The notes beneath the pieces are model-generated. The model made no database searches. It was not told the origin of the DNA and saw only the letters and a program-made list of their open reading frames with translations. Shown here piece after piece: positions 44,316 through 52,885 of a stretch of 64,000 nt of DNA. Source of the DNA: Flavobacteriaceae bacterium (lineage in GTDB: Bacteria > Bacteroidota > Bacteroidia > Flavobacteriales > Flavobacteriaceae). Made by a program: the position numbers and the translations under genes. Location of the stretch: positions 186,001 to 250,000 of the forward strand of contig JAQWSK010000004.1 in the NCBI GenBank assembly GCA_029243245.1, given 5' to 3'. Position 1 is the stretch's first letter; each line of letters opens with the position of its first letter.

Positions 44316-45260
44316 TTATGAGATGAAAACACCAGTGTTGAAGCTATATCCATTCAATAGCTGGTTACTTGACAGGCGTTTTTTATTAGGAAGTTGCAAG
44401 TTGTTAATAATTAGAAAACCTTCTTTGTGAGAAATTTTTATTTGTTTTCCTATCACTATGAGTTCATTATTATCATAATTATGAGATGTGTATTCAAAAT
44501 CACTTTCGAATATTTTAAAAGTATTGACAGTACCATGATCTAATATTTCAGCCCAAGCACCTGGATAACTATTTAAACCTTTAATGAATGAAACAATTTG
44601 ACTTAAAGAATTATTCCAGTTAATTTTTGTATTTTCTTTTGTGAGTTTTGGAGCAATTTTTTGATTTTTACAATTTATTTGCTCTTGTGGAGATACATTA
44701 CCATTAAATAAGACTTCAATAGTTTCAATAACTAATGGTTTTCCTATTTTCAATAAATTGTAATGAAGAGAATCAAACGTTTCATCTTTTTTAATCAGAT
44801 ATTTACTATTTAGTAAAATTTTACCAGTATCAATTTTTTCATCAATCAGAAATGTAGTTACTCCAGTCACCTTTTCTTGATTTATTATAGCCCAATTTAT
44901 TGGAGCAGCGCCTCTATAATTTGGTAATAATGATGCATGAAGATTAAAAGTTCCCATACTTGGAATAGACCAAACTATTTTTGGGATCATTCTAAAAGCT
45001 ACAACAATAAATAAATCAGAATTATGTCTTTTAAGTTTTGATAAAAATGATTTTTCTTTTAGGCTTATTGGTTGATATAATTTGATTTTTTTACTAATAC
45101 AATAATCTTTAACCGACGATCCCTTTATTTTTCTACCTCTTCCGGATTTTTGATCAGCAGATGTAACAACTGCATCAATAGAATACTGTCTTTGATAAAT
45201 TTCATTTAAAATTCCAACTGCAAAATCGGGGGTTCCAAAAAAAATAATTTTGGGTTTCAT
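44316..45260 (-). CDS. fmt: methionyl-tRNA formyltransferase
   Basis: 314 residues. KIIFFGTPDFAVGILNEI starts the formyltransferase domain; GTFNLHASLLPNYRGAAPINWAIINQE contains the catalytic HxSLLPxYRG motif, and GVTTFLIDEKIDTG the conserved Asp. The C-terminal OB-like domain (~205-314) is present. It formylates Met on initiator tRNA using 10-formyl-THF. It follows recQ on the minus strand with a 46-base gap. Confidence 0.95.
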   Translation of the reverse strand: MKPKIIFFGTPDFAVGILNEIYQRQYSIDAVVTSADQKSGRGRKIKGSSVKDYCISKKIKLYQPISLKEKSFLSKLKRHNSDLFIVVAFRMIPKIVWSIPSMGTFNLHASLLPNYRGAAPINWAIINQEKVTGVTTFLIDEKIDTGKILLNSKYLIKKDETFDSLHYNLLKIGKPLVIETIEVLFNGNVSPQEQINCKNQKIAPKLTKENTKINWNNSLSQIVSFIKGLNSYPGAWAEILDHGTVNTFKIFESDFEYTSHNYDNNELIVIGKQIKISHKEGFLIINNLQLPNKKRLSSNQLLNGYSFNTGVFIS

Positions 45261-45306
45261 TTTCTCAAAGTTTAGAGTGTAAATTTACACCTATTTTTAA
45301 TTAGAA

Positions 45307-47004
45307 TCATTTGCAACAAAAGGAGCTGCAATTCATACAATTGTATTTTTTATCTTCACCAAAATATTTTAGTAATTGCTTTGTTTTACATTTTTCATCA
45401 TTATAGACAAAATTAATAATGTTTTCAAGTTTTATTCTTCTGATACTATTAAGTTTATTAAGTCTATTAATCAAGGGATTTACACTGTAGTTGTCTTCTC
45501 TTGGTTTAGACCAGTATATTTGAAGATCAGAGCTTGTCATGTTTAAATTTAATAAATTCATCTTATTATAAAACTCAAAAGATTTGACAACCTCTTTAGG
45601 GCTAAGCTTTGTATGCTGTTCTAATTTCTCAACAGATATTTCTGTTTTTTTATTAAAAATGTTAGGATAAAATCTTAATAGACCCTCTATAACTCTGGAT
45701 TGTTTCGTTGAAAGCTTAATAGTCTCTTTAATGCTGTTAATATCAGCTTTTATATCGATTTTTATTTTATTTTTCTTAATATAAGTCAAAACTAGCAATC
45801 CATTGTTCTCTAAAAAATGTAAAATATTTAAAGTTATATTTTTTGCAAGCTTATATTTTTTACAAAAATAAATTAAATCAAAATCATAGTAATTTCCTTG
45901 ACCTTCTCCAATAGGTATTTGTAAATAATTACATATGTTTTTGTATGTTTTAGTTAAATCATCTTTGCTTGGAAGACTATTTAATGTGTTTTTGATAAAT
46001 GATTTTTTCTCTTCAGGATTAATTAATGTAATAGCTTTTGATTTTTTTCCATCTCTACCCGCTCTTCCTGTTTCCTGATAATATCTTTCTAGGCTTTCTG
46101 GTAAATTATAATGTATAATTTTTCTAACATTTGGTTTGTCTATTCCCATGCCAAATGCTGTTGTTGCTACAATTATTTTAATTTTTTCAGAATGCCACTT
46201 CAATAACTTTTCTTCTTTTTCTTCTCTTGACATTCCCCCATGAAAATAATCTGATAGAAAACCTTTATCAGATAACCTTTTTGAAACAAATTCACTTGAT
46301 TTTCTAGTATTACAGTATATTATTGAACTTTTATTCTCCACTATGCTTAATAACCCTTTAACTTTATTCTTTACATGATAGATTTCATAAAATATATTTT
46401 TTCTTTGATATGAGACCTCAATTGTTTTAGAATTTTTTAATTCTAGATTTTCAATAATATCTTGTTTAACTTCCAGAGTTGCAGAACCAGTATATGCTGT
46501 TACTACAATTTCGTGAAACATATTTATTAATTCCTTTATTTTTCTGTATGAAGGTCTAAACTCATGACCCCATTCAGAAATACAATGCGCTTCATCAATT
46601 GCTATGTGTTTAATATTGGCCTTACTAATTTTGTATAAAAAATCAGAACTTCTTAGTCTTTCTGGAGAGCAATAAACCAGACTATAATTTCCATGAATGC
46701 AATTATCTAATTGTTGATCAATTGTTAAGCGTGTTGAGTCAGATTTAAAATAAAAAGCAGAGATCCCTTTTTGATTTAATGCTCTTACTTGATCTTCCAT
46801 TAAAGCAATTAATGGGGAAATAACTAATGTAGTGCCTCCAATCACTAGAGAGGGGAGTTGATAGCATAATGATTTTCCTCCTCCAGTAGGAAGAACAACC
46901 AATGTGTTAATATTATTAATTATTGAATTAATTATTTTTTCCTGTTGAGGCTTAAACACTTCAAAACCCCAATATTTCAATAAAAGATCTTCAATTCTCT
47001 TCAT
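45307..47004 (-). CDS. recQ: RecQ family ATP-dependent DNA helicase
   Basis: 565 residues. The helicase core has LPTGGGKSLCYQLPSL (Walker A), IDEAHCISEWGHEFRPSY (DEAH-type box typical of RecQ), TAFGMGIDKPNVR and GRAGRDGKKS. After it come winged-helix-like segments (~350-520). The zinc-type Cys set (EKCKTKQLLKYFGED then CMNCSSFCC) is at the very C-terminus instead of right after the helicase core, and there is no HRDC domain. This resembles the shorter second RecQ of Bacteroidota. It unwinds DNA 3' to 5' in repair. It overlaps the upstream ATPase gene by 4 bases. Confidence 0.9.
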   Translation of the reverse strand: MKRIEDLLLKYWGFEVFKPQQEKIINSIINNINTLVVLPTGGGKSLCYQLPSLVIGGTTLVISPLIALMEDQVRALNQKGISAFYFKSDSTRLTIDQQLDNCIHGNYSLVYCSPERLRSSDFLYKISKANIKHIAIDEAHCISEWGHEFRPSYRKIKELINMFHEIVVTAYTGSATLEVKQDIIENLELKNSKTIEVSYQRKNIFYEIYHVKNKVKGLLSIVENKSSIIYCNTRKSSEFVSKRLSDKGFLSDYFHGGMSREEKEEKLLKWHSEKIKIIVATTAFGMGIDKPNVRKIIHYNLPESLERYYQETGRAGRDGKKSKAITLINPEEKKSFIKNTLNSLPSKDDLTKTYKNICNYLQIPIGEGQGNYYDFDLIYFCKKYKLAKNITLNILHFLENNGLLVLTYIKKNKIKIDIKADINSIKETIKLSTKQSRVIEGLLRFYPNIFNKKTEISVEKLEQHTKLSPKEVVKSFEFYNKMNLLNLNMTSSDLQIYWSKPREDNYSVNPLINRLNKLNSIRRIKLENIINFVYNDEKCKTKQLLKYFGEDKKYNCMNCSSFCCK

Positions 47005-47540
47005 AAAGATTTATTCAGTATATATTCCATTCTTTTCTCATCACTAATTTTTGGAACACTATGTAGTTTATATCCATAATAATTATATGTAAAATTAATG
47101 GATTTGTCAATCATTTTTGAAGTTTCAAAACTTTCTAATCTTTCGTTATCATTTGAAAAAATTTGACTCCAAGGAGGTAAAATAAAAATTTTTTGATAAT
47201 GATATTTACTAAATTCAAGTGGAAAAATAAATGATTTATCTATGAAGTTTTGATATGCAAAACCATCATGAATTCCTCTGTCAAAAAAAATTAAATTACC
47301 CTTAGACTTTTCTATCTTTCTAGAATCATTATATTGCTTTTTTCTACCATCAATAATTTTGGAGGTAAATAAATTAGGCTTTTCTAAAAAAAATTTTTTT
47401 ATTCCATTTTCATACCCCCATCGAATTAGAATTCTTGAATATTCATCAAAACAAGTATATCCTTTAGATTTTAATTTATTTATAATGGCTGTTTTACCAG
47501 TTCCAGGACCACCTGTAATAACAATTCTTTTTAAATTCAA
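47001..47540 (-). CDS. P-loop ATPase/kinase of the AAA_28 (NadR/TTD14-like) type
   Basis: 179 residues. RIVITGGPGTGKTAIINKLKSKGY is a Walker A motif at the start; NLIFFDRGIHDGFAY is the Walker B/DRG-like segment found in AAA_28 proteins, which resemble nucleoside or nicotinamide riboside kinases. Substrate unknown. Its stop overlaps the recQ start (ATGA), so the two are translationally coupled, but this does not show a shared function. Confidence 0.82.
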   Translation of the reverse strand: MNLKRIVITGGPGTGKTAIINKLKSKGYTCFDEYSRILIRWGYENGIKKFFLEKPNLFTSKIIDGRKKQYNDSRKIEKSKGNLIFFDRGIHDGFAYQNFIDKSFIFPLEFSKYHYQKIFILPPWSQIFSNDNERLESFETSKMIDKSINFTYNYYGYKLHSVPKISDEKRMEYILNKSL

Positions 47541-47595
47541 TGGGTAATTTTTAAACTATATTTATACAAAGTTAAAATACTCAATATATCAAATC

Positions 47596-47874
47596 ATGAG
47601 TGATGAAGAATTTTATTCACGATTTTTAGAAAATTTAAAATTTTCTCAGAAATGGCCTGGGCCTTATATATTTAAGTTTATAATTAAAGAGAAAACAACT
47701 AACAAGTTAGAAATTCAAAAAATTTTTAAAGGAATGAACCCTGTTTTGTCAATAAAAAAATCATCAAAAAACAATTTTTTAAGCCTTAGCATAAGCTTAA
47801 AGATGCAAAACCCAGAATCTGTAATTAAAATATATAAAACAGTGTCAAAACTTAAAGGTGTCATTGTACTCTAG
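47596..47874 (+). CDS. DUF493 family protein
   Basis: 92 residues. FYSRFLENLKFSQKWPGPYIFKFIIK and SKKNNFLSLSISLKMQNPESVIKIYKTVSKLKGVIVL-like sequence (here SSKNNFLSL...) fit the DUF493 (YbeD-like) ACT-type alpha/beta fold. E. coli YbeD has no settled function. It is divergent from the ATPase gene and precedes DUF4290 by 58 bases. Confidence 0.85.
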   Translation: MSDEEFYSRFLENLKFSQKWPGPYIFKFIIKEKTTNKLEIQKIFKGMNPVLSIKKSSKNNFLSLSISLKMQNPESVIKIYKTVSKLKGVIVL

Positions 47875-47893
47875 TAATTCAAGGATTTTTTAT

Positions 47894-47901
47894 TAAATTT
47901 G
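47894..47901 (+). promoter_or_regulatory. possible -7 box for DUF4290-murA
   Basis: TAAATTTG matches TAnnTTTG and lies 31 bases before the DUF4290 ATG. The nearest TTG upstream (47864-47866) is further than the usual spacing. Confidence 0.4.
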
Positions 47902-47932
47902 CAGTCACAAATCACCTAATTAATTTTCAAAC

Positions 47933-48583
47933 ATGGAAGCGTTACAGTATAATACAAAACGCAAGCCTCTTATTATTCCAGAATATGGTCGTCATATTCA
48001 CTTAATGATTGATCAAATTCATGAAATAGTAAGTCGCGAAGAGCGTAACAAAATGGCTAAAGCAGTAATAGGAGTGATGGGAAATTTAAATCCACATCTT
48101 CGTGACGTCCCAGATTTTCAACATAAGCTTTGGGATCAATTATTCATTATGTCTAATTTTAAATTAGATGTTGATTCTCCTTTTGAAAAACCTCAAGAAG
48201 AGGAAATTAAAGCCAGACCAGATAGAATAGCTTATCCGGTTAGTAGTCAGAAATATAGGTTCTATGGAAACAATATAGGTCAGATGATTAAAGTTGCAAA
48301 AAGCTGGGAAGAAGGAGAAATGAAAGACGCATTGGTTTTTACAATAGCAAATCATATGAAAAAATGTTTTCTTAATTGGAATAAAGACACGGTTGAGGAT
48401 GTTTTAATTTTTGAACATTTAAAGGAGCTTTCCGATGGTGAATTAAAAGTGAAGGAAGAATTGTTGCCTCTTACTGAATCTTCAGAATTTTTAAGAGCAA
48501 GATCTAAGCATGGTAATGGTCCTAAATCAAATAATTCATCAAATAGCAAGAATAGAAATAGAAATAAAAGAAGTCGTTATTAA
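47933..48583 (+). CDS. DUF4290 family protein
   Basis: 216 residues. YNTKRKPLIIPEYGRHIHLMIDQI and NPHLRDVPDFQHKLWDQLFIMSNFKLDVDSPFEKP are the DUF4290 signature. The C-terminal ~30 residues are low-complexity Asn/Ser/Arg/Lys, possibly nucleic-acid contacting. The family is conserved in Bacteroidota next to murA, as here (11-base gap). Function unknown. Confidence 0.9.
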   Translation: MEALQYNTKRKPLIIPEYGRHIHLMIDQIHEIVSREERNKMAKAVIGVMGNLNPHLRDVPDFQHKLWDQLFIMSNFKLDVDSPFEKPQEEEIKARPDRIAYPVSSQKYRFYGNNIGQMIKVAKSWEEGEMKDALVFTIANHMKKCFLNWNKDTVEDVLIFEHLKELSDGELKVKEELLPLTESSEFLRARSKHGNGPKSNNSSNSKNRNRNKRSRY

Positions 48584-48594
48584 GTTTATATTTA

Positions 48595-49902
48595 ATGGGA
48601 AGCTTTAAAATTGAAGGAGGAAATAAATTATCAGGTTCAATTGTACCTCAAGGAGCTAAAAATGAAGCTCTTCAAGTTTTATGCGCCCTATTATTGACGA
48701 AAGAGAAGGTAGTTATAAGTAATCTTCCTGATATTATTGATGTAAATAAATTAATATCTCTTCTAAAAAACCTTGGTGTTTCAATAATTAAGTTAGATGA
48801 AGGGAAATATGAGTTTCAGGCTTCTAATATTGATATTAGTTACTTGGAATCTGATCAATTCAAAATTGATGGAAAAGGACTTAGAGGATCGATAATGCTG
48901 GTTGGCCCATTACTAGGCAGGTTTGGAGTTGGAAGTATACCTCTACCAGGAGGAGATAAGATAGGAAGAAGACGTTTAGACACGCATTTTGAAGGTTTTA
49001 TTAAATTAGGTGCTAAATTTAACTATAATAAGGAAAATTATTTTTACACTGTCAAATCAAAGAGACTTAAAGGAGTAGAAATGCTTTTAGATGAGCCGTC
49101 AGTAACTGGAACAGCTAATATATTAATGGCGAGTGTATTAGCTAAAGGTAGATCGGTTATTTACAATGCAGCTTGTGAGCCATATTTGCAACAATTGTGT
49201 AAAATGTTAGTTAGGATGGGCGCCAATATATCAGGGATTGGTTCTAATCGACTTACTATTATTGGAGTTGATAAATTAAAAGGAACTTCTCATTTTTTAC
49301 TTCCTGATATGATAGAAATTGGAAGTTGGATTGGTCTTGCCGCAATGACAAAGAGTGAATTGACTATAAAAAATGTTAATTGGGATTATTTAGGTCAAAT
49401 TCCTGCAGTATTTAAAAAAATAGGGATTCAATTAGAGAAAGTTAATGATGATATTTATATTCCTGCACATACAAACGGATATGAAATTCAAAGTTATATT
49501 GATGGATCCGTATTAACTATTTCTGATGGTCCTTGGCCTGGTTTCACTCCTGATTTATTAAGTATAATTCTAGTTGTTGCTACCCAAGCCAGAGGTAGTT
49601 TATTAATTCATCAAAAAATGTTTGAAAGCAGATTATTTTTTGTAGACAAACTTATTGATATGGGAGCTAAAATTATCTTATGTGATCCCCATAGAGCTAA
49701 TGTAATTGGGCATGATTTTAAGTCTCAGTTAAAATCTACTGTAATGACTTCACCTGATATTAGAGCTGGAATTTCACTTTTAATTGCAGCACTTTCAGCA
49801 AAGGGGACAAGTATAATTCATAACATAGAGCAAATTGATCGTGGGTATGAAAAATTTGACACACGTTTACAGGCTATTGGAGCAAAAATAACTAGACTCT
49901 AA
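48595..49902 (+). CDS. murA: UDP-N-acetylglucosamine 1-carboxyvinyltransferase
   Basis: 435 residues of the EPSP-synthase fold. FKIEGGNKLSGSIVPQGAKNEAL starts the enzyme (Lys22/Asn23 bind UDP-GlcNAc), and GTANILMASVLAKG and TSPDIRAGISLLIAALSAKG are later signatures. It adds enolpyruvate from PEP to UDP-GlcNAc, the first committed step of peptidoglycan synthesis. The active-site loop reads PLPGGDKIGRRRLD with Asp121 where E. coli has Cys115, the fosfomycin target. The Asp form is active in other bacteria and resists fosfomycin. It is cotranscribed with DUF4290. Confidence 0.96.
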   Translation: MGSFKIEGGNKLSGSIVPQGAKNEALQVLCALLLTKEKVVISNLPDIIDVNKLISLLKNLGVSIIKLDEGKYEFQASNIDISYLESDQFKIDGKGLRGSIMLVGPLLGRFGVGSIPLPGGDKIGRRRLDTHFEGFIKLGAKFNYNKENYFYTVKSKRLKGVEMLLDEPSVTGTANILMASVLAKGRSVIYNAACEPYLQQLCKMLVRMGANISGIGSNRLTIIGVDKLKGTSHFLLPDMIEIGSWIGLAAMTKSELTIKNVNWDYLGQIPAVFKKIGIQLEKVNDDIYIPAHTNGYEIQSYIDGSVLTISDGPWPGFTPDLLSIILVVATQARGSLLIHQKMFESRLFFVDKLIDMGAKIILCDPHRANVIGHDFKSQLKSTVMTSPDIRAGISLLIAALSAKGTSIIHNIEQIDRGYEKFDTRLQAIGAKITRL

Positions 49903-50080
49903 ATCTTAAGCCTTCCAATTCCTTCTTTATTAACATCAATTTTTATAAAATCATGATTTAATCCAGTTAATGATTCATTTGTTATATTGGCAATGAATAA
50001 ATTATGTTTATTGTGTAAACTCTTTACGATTTAACACCCTATACCTGAACTATCATCAATTAGTAGTATATTTTTTTCAT
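49899..50080 (-). pseudogene. decayed short-chain dehydrogenase (SDR) N-terminal fragment
   Basis: By hand on the minus strand, an ATG at 50078-50080 is followed one frame off by NILLIDDSSGIGC, then TAA, then IVKSLHNKHNLFIANITNES and on to IKIDVNKEGIGRLKI before TAG. The first part is a clear SDR start (usual form ILIxGGSSGIG) with both Gly of GG turned into Asp, and the rest follows the SDR beta-alpha pattern. It has a frameshift in an A run near the start, an internal stop, changed key residues, and no catalytic Tyr/Lys part. It is a dead fragment pointing toward the murA 3' end. The remaining 50081-50215 shows nothing further. Confidence 0.6.
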
Positions 50081-50215
50081 ATAATATTTTTTAAAGATTA
50101 ATTCTTGGTATAAGATTTGGTTTCATTATAATCTTCAAAAATCTCAATTAATTCTTATTTAGAATAAACATAAAAATATAGTTACTAAATTTACCAAATT
50201 ATAAATTATAAAATC

Positions 50216-51052
50216 ATGAAAAAATTATTATTAGTTATATTATTTACACCATTTTTAAATTTTGCTCAGGTGCTTTCCCCGCAACCAAGTCCTTCCGCAG
50301 TAATTAATCAAATTATTGGCCTTACAGACGTCAAAATTGAATATTCAAGACCAGCTATGCGAGGTAGGGAAATAATGGGTAATTTAGTTCCTTATGGAGA
50401 ATTATGGAGAACAGGCGCTAATGCAAATACAAAAATTAGTTTTTCTGATCCAGTAGCTATTGCTGGGATTGTTGTTCCAAAGGGAGAATATGCGTTATAT
50501 ACTCGTCCAGGAAAACAAATGTGGGAGGTGTTTTTTTACAAAAAAAGTGATAATTGGGCTCTTCCAAAAGTTTGGGATGCAAATCAAATTGCTGTAGTTT
50601 CTGAGTCTAAAGTATCAAAGACTAGTGAGACGATAGAGTCTTTTACAATTCAAATTGAAAATATTACAAATGATAAGGCTGAGTTGACAATTTCATGGGA
50701 GAACTCTAAAGTAAAAACTTTAATAGAAGTTCCAACCCATCAAAAAACTATGACTTCAATTGATAAAACATTATCTGGAAATCCAAATGCTTCAGATTAT
50801 TATCGTTCTGCTGTTTATTATTTAAATAGAGAATTGGATCTTAAGCAAGCAAAAAACTGGATGGAGATCGCTATTGAAAAAGGGAATGATAAATATTTTC
50901 ATTTAAGACAATACTCATTAATTTTAGCCAGCTTAGGTGAAAAAGATGCAGCGATTAAAATTGCAAAAAAATCATATGAATTAGCTGAAATTGCTGGAAA
51001 TAAAGATTATTTAAAAATGAATAAAGAATCAATTGAAGAATGGTCTAAATAA
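50216..51052 (+). CDS. DUF2911 domain exported protein
   Basis: 278 residues with a signal peptide (MKKLLLVILFTPFLNFAQ). Residues ~25-165 are DUF2911: IEYSRPAMRGREIMGNLVPYGELWRTGANANTKISF and VPKGEYALYTRPGKQMWEVFFYKKSDNWALP. The C-terminal ~100 residues are helical with TPR-like repeats (NWMEIAIEKGNDKYFHLRQYSLILASLGEKDAAIKIAKKSYELA). DUF2911 is common in Bacteroidota with no known function. A single gene between a decayed SDR gene and the symporter. Confidence 0.9.
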   Translation: MKKLLLVILFTPFLNFAQVLSPQPSPSAVINQIIGLTDVKIEYSRPAMRGREIMGNLVPYGELWRTGANANTKISFSDPVAIAGIVVPKGEYALYTRPGKQMWEVFFYKKSDNWALPKVWDANQIAVVSESKVSKTSETIESFTIQIENITNDKAELTISWENSKVKTLIEVPTHQKTMTSIDKTLSGNPNASDYYRSAVYYLNRELDLKQAKNWMEIAIEKGNDKYFHLRQYSLILASLGEKDAAIKIAKKSYELAEIAGNKDYLKMNKESIEEWSK

Positions 51053-51101
51053 AATTCAATTCTATTTTTAATTAGAAACCTCATTTTTTAAGTGCATTTT
51101 T

Positions 51102-52784
51102 TTATATGATTTTTACGGATTTAATTTTCTGTAATAGATATGCAATAGAGATTGTTAAAAAAGATCCAATGACATTTAGCCATAGATATCCAAATAAGTC
51201 AAATAAATATAGATCAATTAAGTAGCAAGATATTACTATTAATTCTGAAATTAATGCTGCATAAAATATGGGATTGCTTCCAATATTTTTAAAGAATATT
51301 GCCACTAAAAAAATACCTAGAATTGTGCCATAAAAAATTGACCCTATTATATTAACGAGTTGAATAAGATTTTCGAACAGACTGCCAAAAGATGCAAAAA
51401 TAATAGCTATTACACCCCAAATTAGAGTAAATAATTTAGCCATATTTACATAGTGGCTTGAGGATAGGTTAGGGGTGTGTCTTTTATATATGTCAATCAA
51501 AGTTGTGGCTGAAAGAGCATTTAATTCAGAGGCTGTTGAGCTCATTGCAGCTGCAAATATAACAGCAAGTAACAATCCTATTATTCCATTTGGTAAATGA
51601 TTGATAATAAATGTTATAAAAACATAATCTTTATCATTAGTTGAAGCGTTTTTATTACTTAATAAAATTAAATTATTTACTTTATTTCTTTGTTCAATAT
51701 TTAATGATTCAAGTTTAGAGTAGTCATTTTTGAGTTGATTGTTTTCAAAAAAAGATGGATTTAATAGAATTTGATGTTTCTCGTTCTGGACAAGCTCATA
51801 CTCCTTTTCCAGCTCTTCAAATTGGTTAGCGAAATTTGATTTCTCGATTTCAGTAATATTCCTTGGATTAAAATGAATTGGAGGAGTTTCATATTGGTAA
51901 AAAACAAATACCATAACGCCAAGTAATAAAATAAAAAATTGAAATGGAACTTTAAGGAAGCCGTTCATTAATAAACCCATTTGACTTTCTTTTAATGATT
52001 TACCAGAAAGATATCTTTGAACTTGACTTTGATCTGTTCCAAAATATGAAAGAGCAAGGAATAGTCCACCAGTTATTCCACTCCAGAAAGTATACCTACT
52101 CTTAAAATCAAAGCTGAAATCTAATATATTTAATTTTTCATTATAATTAGCTAGCTTAAGCGCCTTGTTAAAATCAATATTTTCAGGCATTTTAAGAAGA
52201 GCTATGTAAAATGCAGATATTAAACCAATTATAATTATGATCATTTGTTGTTTTTGCGTCACATTTACAGCATTTGTCCCTCCAATTAAAGTATAAAAGA
52301 TGACTATGAATCCAATTATCACGACCAAAACTTTTAAATTCCAGCCAAGAGCAACACTTAAAATTATTGCAGGAGCATATATAGTAATCCCTGCAGCTAG
52401 GCCTCTTTGAATCAAAAATAAAACAGCAGTTAATGTTCTAGTTTTTAGGTCGAATCTATTTTCTAAAAATTCATAAGCTGTGTAAACATTTAGCTTTTGA
52501 TATAGAGGTAAAAAAAACAGGCATATAATTAGCATAGCAAAAGGAAGTCCAAAATAAAACTGAACAAAACCCATTCCTTCATTGTAAGCTTGTCCTGGTG
52601 TAGAAAGAAATGTTATTGCACTTGCTTGAGTAGCCATAACGGATAAACCTACAGTCCACCACCTAGCTTTATTATCACCCTTTAGATAAGATTTAATAGA
52701 GGAATGATCTTGATTTTTCCATATCCCATAGACAGCTATAAACACAAGAGTTCCAATTAAAAAACACCAATCTAAAGTATTCAT
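51102..52784 (-). CDS. sodium:solute symporter (SSS family)
   Basis: 560 residues with about 13 hydrophobic helices. WWTVGLSVMATQASAITFLSTPGQAY and later SYFGTDQSQVQRYLSGKSLKES are SSS signatures. A hydrophilic, partly coiled-coil insert (about 295-375) splits the transmembrane core. It imports a sugar, amino acid or similar solute with Na+; the PIG-L gene upstream in the same transcript suggests an amino sugar or acetylated sugar as substrate, an inference only. Its ATG shares its A with the stop codon of a 33-residue upstream microprotein gene (TAATG). Confidence 0.88.
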   Translation of the reverse strand: MNTLDWCFLIGTLVFIAVYGIWKNQDHSSIKSYLKGDNKARWWTVGLSVMATQASAITFLSTPGQAYNEGMGFVQFYFGLPFAMLIICLFFLPLYQKLNVYTAYEFLENRFDLKTRTLTAVLFLIQRGLAAGITIYAPAIILSVALGWNLKVLVVIIGFIVIFYTLIGGTNAVNVTQKQQMIIIIIGLISAFYIALLKMPENIDFNKALKLANYNEKLNILDFSFDFKSRYTFWSGITGGLFLALSYFGTDQSQVQRYLSGKSLKESQMGLLMNGFLKVPFQFFILLLGVMVFVFYQYETPPIHFNPRNITEIEKSNFANQFEELEKEYELVQNEKHQILLNPSFFENNQLKNDYSKLESLNIEQRNKVNNLILLSNKNASTNDKDYVFITFIINHLPNGIIGLLLAVIFAAAMSSTASELNALSATTLIDIYKRHTPNLSSSHYVNMAKLFTLIWGVIAIIFASFGSLFENLIQLVNIIGSIFYGTILGIFLVAIFFKNIGSNPIFYAALISELIVISCYLIDLYLFDLFGYLWLNVIGSFLTISIAYLLQKIKSVKII

Positions 52785-52885
52785 TAGTTATATTTTTCCA
52801 TAATTAAATAAAATATAAACCAGTAAAAGATATTTGCTCCAATTAGCAGAGCATATGTCATATTTTTAATTTTATTCATGTCCAT
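52784..52885 (-). CDS. 33-residue single-helix microprotein between PIG-L and symporter genes
   Basis: By hand on the minus strand: ATG at 52883-52885 to TAA at 52784-52786, sequence MDMNKIKNMTYALLIGANIF, then an aromatic hydrophobic stretch, ending MEKYN. It has one clear membrane helix. The start lies within the last codons of the PIG-L gene and its stop overlaps the symporter ATG as TAATG, so all three could be translationally coupled. No family recognised; DUF4212-type small SSS subunits are larger (~80-90 residues) and two-helix. Confidence 0.62.
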   Translation of the reverse strand: MDMNKIKNMTYALLIGANIFYWFIFYLIMEKYN

